Assembly (NCBI GenBank): GCA_903813345.2
Contig: CAIIXF020000003.1
Coordinates: 535,633 to 599,632 of the forward strand
Source: Owenia fusiformis
Lineage: Eukaryota; Annelida; Polychaeta; Sabellida; Oweniidae
DNA: 64,000 nt
Direction of reading: 5' to 3'
Shown here in pieces: positions 10,991 to 22,429 of the stretch (the stretch's first letter is position 1; every line of letters starts with the position of its first letter). The notes under the pieces are model-generated. The model was not told the DNA's origin and did no database searches. It worked only from the letters and a program-made list of their open reading frames with translations. The translations under genes were made by a program, and so were the position numbers.

Positions 10991-11882
10991 GCATTGTTGT
11001 TTACCGGTTTTAAAAAGAAAGTGCGTAGTAATAATTTCGTCATTTTCGAACTACTTGTTCACGCCCGATTGGGCATGGTTTTTAACGAGTTGTTTAGCAA
11101 TCAAGATGTTACTTTAATAAAAAAAAATAGTAATTAGTACCTCCTCTTTCTAATGGTGTATTTTTCAACTGCCCAAAACCACGGGAAATGGGTATAAAAT
11201 GCGTTGGAAAAGGGGCTTCTTTTAACATTTTTGAACTTCGACTTTGTCTGGTTAAATCATAGAATAATTTATTTTAATGATTCATTTTAAATCGTACAAA
11301 AGTTGGATAATGTATCAAAAATCATGCTCATGAAAAAATTATTTAGATTCACTTTAAATCCAACGATCGTTACAGTTTTTACTAAACCTCAAACTTAAAA
11401 CGGCTCATTTTTTACACAAATAACGTGTTTGACGACACAAATCACGGGTCTAGCTGTAGTTTCTCTCTCTAAAGTCTTACATTCTAATGTTCAGGAACAC
11501 ATGTTTGAGAATGTAAGGTTAGCCAAGTAGCCCTCACCATGACCTTCATGCATGATCATATCCCTTTGGAAAAATAAATACAACGCAGAGATTTGCAAGT
11601 TAAAACATGTTTTATTCTCTATAAATAGTAAATACTATTAACAAGTAGTTATAATTCACCAAAAATCAGTCATGTACTCTTTAAAGAAATATAATTTAAA
11701 CGGATTTTTCTGGCCAGACCCGACCCGGACCCGAATCGTGCCATTTCGACCCGTCCCACCCCTACTGTTTACTCTGTGTCCAAAATTTCTCATTTCTAGA
11801 TCTAACATATCAATCAATTGTACTTTCACTTGCAGTGTACAATAGCTACAAGATTGAAAAACAAAGTTCTTGTCTAACAAAA
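10991..11882. other. non-coding sequence
   Basis: AT-rich. A short GC-rich patch of ACCCGACCCGGACCCG type occurs near 11715-11760. No gene was recognised. Confidence 0.35.
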
Positions 11883-12304
11883 ATGAAACTTCGAGAAAAA
11901 TTAAGGAAATTAGACGAAACAGTTTTAAAGCATAGGAAACTTAAAAGGGGAGAAGAGTATGCAAAGATAAGGAAGTTGACGTTAGGAGCACAGTGGAAAC
12001 AGAATTAATGAGTGATGAAGAATGTACTGAGACTCTAGACATCGTGAATGTGGATGAAATACCACTTAGATCAAACAAACTTGAGGAGAGTATTAGAGAG
12101 ATGGACTTGAGGAGATTTAGAGGAAAGGACATTGCAATCAAGGCGAAAGCAAACAGAGGACAGATAAAGACTACACATCAGATTATGTGTTTTGAGACAT
12201 GGGTGGATGCCGAGCCTTTTGGCCTTATGGTTGCACATCGTCAATGGTCATTTATACTCAATGAAGTGTACAATTGTATAATATATGCAGCAACTGTCAA
12301 ATGA
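11883..12304 (+). CDS. possible coding fragment, unrecognised
   Basis: Two open segments in different frames lie end to end. The first, from ATG 11883, is highly charged (MKLREKLRKLDETVLKHRKL...). The second, 11993-12304, reads METELMSDEECTETLDIVNV, then DEIPLRSNKLEESIREMDLR, and ends YNCIIYAATVK. The acidic patch followed by a PLRSNKL-like motif is reminiscent of the C-terminal tails of some animal transposon proteins, but that is only an impression. It may be a decayed mobile-element gene. Confidence 0.25.
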
Positions 12305-14130
12305 CTCCTAACATTGTTCTCATCATCATTTCAGTCTAAACAGAGTACAGACAAAGGACATCAATACAACAATAATATCTGATGTGTAAATTGTATGTGT
12401 AAGTTTTTTCTATACTTTATCAAATGGAAAGGGATATATTTTTAATATAATATCAGTGTTGTACCATAGTATTATCTGTATACATGCTATTCTTTAGCCA
12501 TGCCACTGGCAACTTTTAATTTAAATATTTTAGTGGGCTCTATATTGTAGGAGTACAACTTCCAAACAAGATAAAGAGCAAACTACAAGTACTTCAAATT
12601 TAACTAGGGGTAGGTATGAAATATTTCAGGCCAAATGTGTGATATTTACAGTATCCGCGTGAAAAGTCCAAACGAAATGCGTTCGTTTTTTCGTCATTCG
12701 GTTGTGGTGTAATGCCGATCTTTTTTTAAAATTTTTTGACAGGAATATTTTTGCTGGACAATAATCAGGTAAAATGTGTATTTGCTGGCGTGACTTCAAA
12801 TCTTCCAGCAAATGCGTGACAAATACGCAAATTTCGGGACAGCTGGACAGCCTGAGAAAGTGATATCACAGTCTCAATGTCAAAAAATCATGGCTGACCA
12901 AAGCTGGTTGCATTGTCAAACTTATATTACGTTAGCAGTTTTTTAAGTAGGTATATGTTTAACATTGAATTGTTTCTGTTAATTATAATTAACATAATGT
13001 CAATTTTAGGACAAACAATGTTTTCGTATTGAGCATACGATTTTAATAACGGTGGAGTTATTCCTTACATTAGGTGATCATATATATGCATTTACATGTA
13101 GTGCATCACAAACTAAACATTTCCTCTCATTTTAAATAAATTTATTTACGTTCATGACAGGGAAAAGTGAGTTTAAGGCCAATAGGGACGTTTTAAAACG
13201 TATTTGAGGCAAATTCAAAAATAGCAACGAGCCATTTAATGACCGACAGGGCAATTAAAAAATAATATGACTGGTAAAATTTTCAAAATGACGAGCGACG
13301 AGGCAAAGCTCGCTTGCATTAACCATGCGTGTCTGATTCTAACCATTTTGATTTAAGTATCAAATTCGGTAGTGATCCCATAGATCAATCTTGACATATT
13401 ATGTCGTACATTTGATTATTGTTAATCATTTATAATTAAGATAGTGTCACTCAGACAACAACTTCTTCCACATTGTGATCATTTTTGGGGACATACATAA
13501 TGTTAATTGTGCTGTTTCCCACTTCCAAATCGTTAAACCTCTATGTCTCTACACGTCTAGAACGTTTCACTAACAGGTCAACGTCATTAACCGCAATCTT
13601 TTCAACACGTCTAAAGAGTTTAATCTAAAAAATATTATTCGGTCAATTGCTACTTATTTAAGCTCTTCTAACTTTTGATTTTCGCACATATTGTGAATGC
13701 TTTCCTTATGAATCGATGTATTCATTGAATACAAGTCAGGCAAGTGATTTTCAGGCAAAAATATGTATAACACTGACAGAATTGCTCATTTCCCGATATA
13801 ACAAGACTATAGCATACGAATCGTGCAAATAACACGTTTACGAATACCTGAAGTTAAGATATATAGTATGGAAAGCAATATAAATTACTTACTTTTACAT
13901 AAAGTCAAGTGACAGCAATTTCATGACCATATTTATCAACCTACCTCTCAAATTTTCAAAAAAAACACGACTAAAGAGTTAAAAAAAACACGACCGGGCC
14001 GATTTGCACTGTTAACTCTTGGTCACCGTGTCATCACCACAGCTAATAAGATTTACAGATTCATTTGTACTTAATATGTTGGATATATCCATTGATTAAT
14101 AAATTCTGATTATAAAGTAATGTGTTATAA
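12305..14130. other. non-coding sequence
   Basis: AT-rich with scattered short repeats. No exon with splice support and no clear inverted repeat was found. Confidence 0.35.
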
Positions 14131-14139
14131 CGAGGTATC

Positions 14140-14700
14140 TGCCAGTAAGAACTACTGGCTCGACACCATACAAATTCCGCTGGCACATCATGTGAGACCC
14201 AATGACACAGCTAATGACTGAAAAACTGAGGTATCTTGTAAGATCTCAAAGAATGCTCACAATGTGAGCATGGCAATCAGACAGGAGACATACACAAAGA
14301 TGACTGCAATAATGCATGATTTTTAAGTTATCCTGCCAAAGAAGGAGGACATTTCTTGGATCAATAGAAGAGGTACAAGATCACTGCTACCATTTGTTTC
14401 TTCAATCTCAAAGTATCTTTTTGGAACTGCAACAAATGATGACCTTGTTGATGGCAACGTATTTAAAGCACAAGGCTTCAGAGCTAGCCTCACTCTTGTC
14501 ACCAATGGATAAAAGAATTACAAATGCGTTTAGTGTTGCTCAATTGAACCACAAGGACAGAAGAAAAATTGGCAACAATGATTTGTCAAATTTTTCACGA
14601 ACATTGTTGACCTGTAGCATCACTTCCAGTGGCAAGGGTCAACCATATGAAAATACTCAAATAAAAGTTGCCTTCTCCACCACTCCATGAGCCAAGGAGT
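14140..14700 (+). mobile_element. fossil of an envelope-like (F-type) gene from an LTR/virus-like element
   Basis: Around 14366-14440 one frame reads SLLPFVSSISKYLFGTAT directly after an arginine-rich stretch, which is the signature around the fusion-peptide region of invertebrate F-type envelope proteins carried by some Ty3/gypsy elements. Upstream (from about 14140) lies a segment compatible with the same protein, and a related stretch follows downstream. It is clearly broken in several places, with no LTRs or pol recognised next to it, so an old isolated remnant. Confidence 0.4.
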
Positions 14701-17660
14701 ATGAGGAAAATAAAGGTAGAATTAAAAGGGTAATTCATTATTGCATTTTTAGCTATTGAATCCATATATAAAATTTGTTAGGAATGATACTGGGTACCTC
14801 TTTGAAACATATTGCCTGAATCGTCATTCATCTTCATTAGGCTCTTATTGTTTTTATAGAGAGAACTGATCGCAGATACAGTAGCAGTGGCAATGCGATA
14901 CAGGTTCTATCCAAATCAACAACATAGACATTAATTGCCTAGAAAACAGGTTGGTTAGAGCCTAATAACGATCTGTCAATAGAGCAGAATGAGATACTCA
15001 GATCAAATGAGATTTAAATCTTCAAGGTACTCAGAAGCTGCAAGAAATTAAAGCCATTTCATTTACAGATATTCCTAAAAATAAGAATTATATTCAATGA
15101 TTTAGAAAATATCTGCAAAAATATTTTATATAAGGAAAAGCATTTTACTTAAAAATCAAACTCAATAATGAATTGTAGTAAATGTATATATTTTTTATTG
15201 TAAAATGTAATTATTAATGTATAATGTGTTATTATGGTTCAAGTGTGATTCCTAAAACAGTGATCCAGAGATAATTGGTAAATATTTGTATGCTATCATA
15301 GAAAATGAAGACAAATTCCATCAAACTTCAAAATTTTTTTACACTATGATACACTAGGACCTCTAATGACATAACAAATGACATACATTTCTACAGTATT
15401 TTAATTTAATAGATAATTAATGAATGCTCTATTTATGCTGCTGCCTCTTCATCTTTTGTTCCAAAAATGAGATGGAAATCATTTAATTTGTTTCAGTGCT
15501 TCTGTGTCAACGTTATTTTGCCAACAAACATATCCACTACTTTTACTACACCTGGACACGTACGCCTTTATATCCTTGATTAACTGGATTTACAGAATTT
15601 TATCCAGGAACATGCAGTATGCCCAGCCACCAAAATTACTGTGTGAGGATAAGATGATTGAATGATCTTTCTGTACCTCCCTATTGTGTCATTGTACCAT
15701 GTTATGTCATTCTACAGACCCAAAAGAACTTTGCATAACATTCAGAAGATGCTTAATCAAGGTTATAACTAATGGAAAATGGGCACAGTTGCCTGTTGCA
15801 AAACGGCAGGAGAATGCTCTCTAGAGGTGATTCTCTCATGGATGTGTGATTTGTTACACCAGGAAACAACTAGAACAATTTGTGAGTAAGTAATGCAATA
15901 ATGTGGGCAAAAGGCGCGGCCTCCATGTGAGAATTTTATAATCTAAGTTCCCATGACAACTTGCATCAACTGGAATATTGAATAGGACTCTAGGTCTAAT
16001 AGAACCAGACCAGACCCAGAATTTCTACCCTCCAACAGTGTCTACAACTTCTCAACCGCTATCACATAAGATTCATACAGGCCATTACAGTCCTACTCCC
16101 TCCTTGTGCATGCCCAGAATTAACCTGGACCCCACAAGCACCCTCTGATGTGGTACTTTATTGTAGAAGAGATCTTTAATCAGTGTTTTTCCTAAGCGTC
16201 GGACCATGGGACATCTCCGATGATGTTGACCCAGGACTGACGATTTATTCCAACCAACCAGTCCACAAGACCGTCCAAGTCCGATGGCTAAGATATGCAC
16301 CAAAGTCTTACCTCAAACATCAGTCCGATCGTTGAACTTCATTTACTCAAGATTTTACTCATTATCACATCGAAAATCTTCAAAACAGACAGGATTTTTT
16401 GAAATATTTTTTGAGTTTCAGGTCTGCAAACGAGGATAAATTGCGTAGCATAATCTATCAATAACTTCGAAAAACTGTTTTCTGATTGGTCGAAATGAAT
16501 TGTGGGTAGTTACCATATGGTATTTCGTTCGATGTCAAATTTCTGATTATGGAAGCAAATTAACCGGGAATTCCAACACGGGGACTTCATTACTGTCCAC
16601 TAACCATTAAATAAATATTATTATAACGAGAAATTATATGGGGATTCATAAATTGATCGAGTAGGATAAATGGAGGTTAAACAATCCCGGGTGAAGATAC
16701 AAACTACATTTGTTTTCGTCCAGTGTAGCAAAAGTAATTTCCGGTTCCTGTAATATTTTTTAAATTTCTTTTTGAACTCATACGTAGTTATCCTTTAGGT
16801 AAGTGCCAATACATATAGTTCTGAATTCGAAGTAACTTTAATATTTTAAGGACTGGTTGGTTTTCACTTGGACCTGTGATGTAGCAGAAGTTACAGGTCC
16901 AGATGACTGATGATGCTTAGCCTGGACTTGTTGAAATTTTGATATTGCCAGTCCATTGGTCCTGTGATTTATATTGCTTAGGAGAATCACTGCCTTTAAT
17001 CATTTTCATTAAATCACTTTATTTTCTCAATTATGTACAAGATCATACTTTACAAAATAACATGTACACTTTTTAGTATATTTAAAAATCATTGTAAATA
17101 CCATTATGTGGCACCTAATACTCCCTCTTGGGGGTCATAGCCACTAAAACCTGTAAATATGTTACACTGATTTTAATAAAAAACAACAAAAAAACAACTT
17201 TGCATGCACTTTTATCCTTTTCTTCCATTTCCTACTCTCTTCATCCTCAAGAGTCCACAAGACATAACCCTGTAATTACATTACCAAAGTGTGACAAGTA
17301 ATCATTTTCGAAGCAAACACCCCAGTCATTAAAGTGTAGTTTTCTTCTTAATAGAATGTTTTTCCTGATGAACAAGAACATCACTACGAAGAAGAACAAA
17401 ACCAGTCAGTTTGAGAGTAAAAAAAACATGAACCAACACAAAAGGAAAAGGAGTGCATTGCATCCCAAGATACCTCTGCGACGCATGTGGAAAAACATTT
17501 AAAATTTAAGAAATTCAAAGAAGCATAAATGCATGTAAAGTATTACCCAAAACTTGTAATATTTACAAATAACAACTATTAAACAAAGCGCCTGTGAGCT
17601 CCAATGTGATGAATGTCTTCCTATTTGACATTTTCATTTTGAAGTTCTTATTTCACTGTT
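14701..17660. other. non-coding sequence
   Basis: AT-rich, low gene content. A more balanced patch at about 16080-16300 has open frames on both strands without recognisable motifs. Just beyond it (16460-16560) are GATTGGTCG and TTGTGGGTAG, promoter-like words with no gene attached. Confidence 0.3.
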
Positions 17661-17771
17661 TTAGGAACCAAAACAGATGCAGTTCCAGAGGAAATTCTTA
17701 AATGTACATACTGCCGTGAAGACTTGTGTTTCATGAAACTATCCTTTGATATGATTTGACAGAATTTTGGA

Positions 17772-18077
17772 ATGACCAGGGTACATTGGGATTCAGAAAA
17801 TATTATATTATTACTTCCTCAAATTGTAGAGAAAACATTGAAAAGTAACTATGTCAATGCTTGGAAAGAAGATATCAATTTAAACTTTCCTATACTACGC
17901 ACTTATAAATTATTTAAAACTGATTTTGGTTTAGAGACATATGCAACACTTGATAACAAGAAATACAGACAAGCAATTGCAGGGTTTCGTGTAAGTTCAC
18001 ATGGTTTAAAAATCGAAACTGGGCGGATCAAAATTAATTATTTAGTAAGGCCAAATGCTATTTTGTCACATATCTAA
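17772..18077 (+). pseudogene. 3' end of a LINE reverse-transcriptase ORF
   Basis: A 101-codon frame contains WKEDINLNFPILRTYKLFKT, FGLETYATLDNKKYRQAIAG and FRVSSHGLKIETGR. This is the layout (Y..FK..FG.E.Y......K.R..I..FR.SSH.L.IE.GR) of the region after the RT core in many invertebrate non-LTR ORF2 proteins. The following RP..... segment is degraded and the zinc-knuckle end is missing. Only this short piece is visible, so a 5'-truncated, dead insertion. Confidence 0.6.
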
Positions 18078-19191
18078 CATAGATCTCTTACTTTTAAAAA
18101 CTTAAACTGACCTTTTACAGGGAACTTTGGATACATAAATTAAATCGAATTAAATGATATTGAGCATTAATAGTCAACAACTCATATTAGTAATTGGGAA
18201 CAGCATGAGCTGGCAATAGAGCTTCGGGAGGCCTTGGAAGACAACATTCAAGTAATGGCTGATTTTCTGGGCCAGGTGTGTAATTTGGTGTCTCTGTGTC
18301 AAAATGATATTCCATACACATAACACCTTATGACGACTGATAATAGCAGATCGTTACTTTGAAAACATTGAAAACACAACTTTGTTTGTTGGGATAAAAT
18401 ATATTTGGATAATGAGGACAATGCAGATTATTTGGATTTAGTTGTGTTTGATCATGATTTGAATGAACAATGTAATGAGACTGCAAACGAATTGGAAACA
18501 AATTCTATTGCCTTTCTTGCGACAAAACATATCAATCAGTGAGTGGACTTTGTCATTGACAGCGATGACAAGGAGGAGATTTGGGAAGCATTAGTTGATG
18601 AAGAGGAACCTATAAATTATCAAGACCCAATAATCAATTTGAGAATCAATTGTCAATAATCATGATAATATTATTTACTTTTTATTTTACAAATGGCTAC
18701 CAAATTAAAGGCAGAAACTGATCTATAGGAGGTGACAAAATTACAAGCAACATGTATAATTGACCTACCAATCTATTCCTTACAATATCAAATACAATAT
18801 CTCCCAAAAGATTCACAATATATTATAAATTGGTGAAGTTATCAATGAAAATTCAAAATTTACAGGACTCAGGAACTACGGAACTCCACAACCCAACGAT
18901 CCTCCGATTGCATTCCAAAGTCCAGAGAACCAACTGCAACCAAAAAGACACCCATTCCCACTTAAACTTTGATTTTGAGGGCAAAACCCAAAACCAAGCC
19001 ACCATCTGCACCGGGGACATCTTCAATGGTCAGTGTTCCCATAAGTGACAATATTAAACTAAAATTTGATTGTTATATACCTCAATGATTCAATATCTAT
19101 ACAAGGCAACCAAACAATATATTTAAGAATGTGTTTCAAATTTTTTGTATCAATTCTTCAGATTATTTAAATCTAAGAATTTTAACTGTTT
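18078..19191. other. non-coding sequence left of duplicated segment A
   Basis: Short acidic open stretches (about 18420-18640) and a threonine/histidine-rich frame (18830-19048) have no splice support and no recognisable motif. Confidence 0.3.
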
Positions 19192-19669
19192 AGTTAATTT
19201 TTTCCATTCTAGCATATTATTATGCAATGTCTTTGATGCCAATATTCTTCATTAATCGTGATTCATATTGATATTTTGACTCTCAGAAAAAATATCATCT
19301 ATTTTTGCAGGTATTATAAAGGGCCTTTGTTCATGTTACATGTGTATGATCAGAAGAGCAATATGATTTGTGTTTAATTTTACATAAGTTTAGGTTCAAT
19401 GATTCAATTAATGCCAGTGTGAGAGTCAGGATGGAGAAGGAGTTGGAAGGGCATAGAACTAAGTTATGATATGAAGGTATTCAATGTGACTAAATCTGAA
19501 AATATTTCTGAAGTTGTTAATTCATGCACTGCAATTACACGCTCCATATTGTTTGTTATAGCATTTCATAAACATAATAAAAGAATTACAAAAATAAGCC
19601 TCTAGTTATCTGATATAGATATATTATCAGATCCACTTCTCTCCATTTCCTCCAAATCTAGAACACTAG

Positions 19670-20363
19670 AAATTAGTGCAACAGATTTTGGACAGTCATA
19701 TGTTTGATTTTGGCCATTTCCTAGGAATTTAAACAAGTGCATATGTTAGGCCAATGCATTACCTCCAGGAAAATCACTTCTAGAGATGATAAAATTATTT
19801 TGACTTTGAGACAGGGTAGATGCAAACAACCCACCCACATGTTTTTTCTGAAATGTTTTCCTGATTTTCAACTCCTTCCATCCCTGCTTTTTTAATTTTT
19901 CTTGCATCAATATGTTGCGTTTTGACACACAGTTAATCCCTTAAAAGGAATAAATGATTCCTTTTAGATAAAGTGGAAAACAATATTTCCCATGTTATTT
20001 TCCCATAGGGCAAAATCATTGATTTCAGGTAAGTTTGGTCACCCATGATGGGTATCTTTAAAACCCCTGAAGGAATCACTTATTCCTTTAAAGTGGTCAA
20101 CTATGTGTCAAAACGCAACATATTAATGCAAGAAAAATTAAAAAAGCAGGGATGGAAGGGGTCGAAAATTAGGAAAACAATTCAGAAAAAACATGTGGGT
20201 GGGTTGTTTGTATCTACCCTGTCTCAAATTCGAAATTATTTTATCATCTCTAGAAGTGATTTTCCTGGAGGAAATGCATTGGCCTAACATATGCAATTGT
20301 TTAAATCCTCGGAAAATGGCCAAAATCCAACATATGACTGTCCAAAATCTGTTGCGCTAATTT
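19670..20363. mobile_element. foldback element, about 690 bp, long inverted arms
   Basis: Left arm starts AAATTAGTGCAACAGATTTT and the right arm ends as its reverse complement (CTGTTGCGCTAATTT). The arms match over roughly 240 bp and meet in a short AT-rich centre. Copy B has unrelated sequence in this position. There is no coding capacity, and target duplication is not evident. Confidence 0.75.
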
Positions 20364-20417
20364 CCCTCCTCCTTTACCGCTATGCTATAATTTAGAGATC
20401 TGTCCAAACTCTAAGGT

Positions 20418-20755
20418 ATGCTTTAACAAAATGCCTGTGCATGCCTGTCTGTCTACCTGCTTACTTGCCTATCTGCCTGCTTGCCTATCTGCCTGCATGA
20501 CTAGCTGCCTGCCTGCTTACCTAATTATCTGTGCATGCCTGTCTACCTGTGCCTGCCTGCTTTCCTACCTGCTAGCCTGGCTAGCTGCCTACTTGTCTGC
20601 CTGGCTAATTGCCTACTTGTCTGCCTGCCTGCTAGCCTGGCTAGCTGCCAACTTGTCTGACTGACTAGCTGCATGCCTGTCTGTCTGCCTATCTATCTGT
20701 CTATCTACCTGCCTGTCGGCCTGCTTAACTACCTACCTACTATCTGCCTGCCTGA
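20418..20755. repeat. CTGC/CTGT/CTAC-type microsatellite tract
   Basis: Degenerate tetranucleotide tract (CTGCCTGCTTGCCTATCTGC and so on), repeated in copy B at 27110-27403 with small internal deletions. Confidence 0.85.
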
Positions 20756-21385
20756 TTGCAAAAAATAATAATATTATGTTGTAGGTATGATACACACAGG
20801 CCTGGGAGGGTTCAAGCTAAACAACCTGCTAAGTGTGTTAAATCTACCAACAATATAAAGAAAGACCTTGTCTAAATGTCAAACTGAAATGGGAGAAGCA
20901 ATGAGAAAGGTTGCATCAGATGCCATGGACAATGGTCTTAGGGAAGAAAAGGGATTAAGTAAAGCAGCAAGTGGATCTATCTACAATAGCATCTACATGT
21001 ATACACTTTCCATTGTAAAGTCATGCATAAGTTTGTGAAAAATAGTTATTTTCAGGCATTATTCATGAATAATAATTATTTTAAATTACCTTCATATGAT
21101 TAAAAAATTGTAAAAATATTGTTGTAAATTCAAATGAAATAACTGTACAATGTTCACAGTACCAGTGAATATTTTAATTAAATAGAGAATCATATCTAGC
21201 CTGTGTAATGTAAAAGAATTTTTTTTGAAAGGTGCAAAAGATTACTTGCATTAAACATCACAGTAATGAAACCAAAGAGTATGTTGGTTAAACTAGATCT
21301 ATTTGCAAAAAAACTCAATGCCCAATCAAGGTTTACTGCTACAAAGGCATAAAATACTCTCGCAACCCTATTTACAATAAAAAGA

Positions 21386-21811
21386 AAATGTTTCATTGAA
21401 AATTGTCAAAATGGAGACAACTTAGAGCAAGGGATGACACATTTTCAGATATGATGGAAATGCTTGGCATGAATAGAATGAATGTGGATACAATGACTAA
21501 GTGCAATTCTAAATGTTGATTGGTTCAAACTGTTTAAACACACTCAGTATTCTTGTAAAGTCATGTACATGGTGAAGAATAAATTCCTACATTGGAGGAA
21601 ATTCAAAGAGAACATTATTTTGGTTGGACTTATGCTTGGGCCAAAGGAGGCCAAGAAACATATGAATGACTATTTGAATTCCTTTGTAAATGAACTATTG
21701 GAACTTGAAAGAGGTATATATCGAGAAAATCTTGGTAAACTTGGAAACTTCTTTAGACTAACACTTATGTGTGTTGAATCCCTGCATGTAGGAAGTGTGT
21801 GGGGTGTATAG
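21386..21811 (+). pseudogene. EnSpm/CACTA (Tnp2-type) transposase remnant, copy A
   Basis: From 21512 one frame reads NVDWFKLFKHTQYSCKVMYM, then FLHWRKFKENIILVGLMLGP, KEAKKHMNDYLNSFVNELLE and FRLTLMCVESLHVGSVWG. This matches the order seen in animal EnSpm transposases: a VDWFQPF..T.YS motif, the N+ILVG..PGP.EP motif, ....YL.PLV.EL..L, then R..LLC. Upstream (21386-21480) the piece corresponding to ENCQKWRQLRARDDTFSDM is out of frame by one base relative to copy B. It has one codon fewer than B near KFKE. Inactive. Confidence 0.65.
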
Positions 21812-22224
21812 GCCTTTTAGGATGAGTGCATTTGAAAGACTTAAGACACTTTGTCAAATAAGCCAGGAAACAAGAAAAAAATTCTGCTGCAGACGATATT
21901 TTTATAAGTCTACATTCAAACAAATGTTTTTGTTATTTTACTCCTCAACTAGAAAACAGCAACTCCACAAAATAGCAAATCTGGGTAGCAACAGAAGCTG
22001 GATTATATGGAGTGAAGGGTGACGAATATTTGTCATTGCTGATGGATTGATTCGAGACTTTTTTTAATGCACCTACAGAAAGCTTGGATATAACAAAGGA
22101 GTCGCCTACAGAGAAGAGGAGGCTCTCAATTAGTGGATTTGTCAAGAATGTAAGTATATATTGATTAAATAGTAAACCAGACTAACCCAAACATTAAGTA
22201 TTATTGTATTATTATTATATTGTA

Positions 22225-22424
22225 GACCCCAGAGGATGTACCATATAATTATGAAGCTGCACGTGATCACATTAACTCAGCCAGTCAAAACTATAAGAAG
22301 ATTTAATGATATCAAGTCAAAGAATCCTATATACAAGCCCAATGACTTGGTCTGGGTTCATATACCAGTGAATAATAATCGGACAAACACCTAAATTTGC
22401 AAATAATTGGCATGGTCCTTACCC
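22225..22424 (+). mobile_element. fossil of a retroelement integrase C-terminal region (copy A)
   Basis: After an acceptor-like TTATATTGTAG the sequence encodes pieces typical of the end of a Ty3/gypsy integrase (a helix with ARDHINSASQNYKK and the motif PNDLVWVHIPV). It is broken in several places. The related VIHSNRLKRF-like segment lies beyond the foldback, at about 24556-24680. No LTR is visible. Old remnant. Confidence 0.5.
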
Positions 22425-22429
22425 ATTGT

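Noticed and set aside
20431-20664. Cysteine/leucine-rich 77-codon frame
   Set aside because: Translation of the CTGC/CTGT microsatellite.
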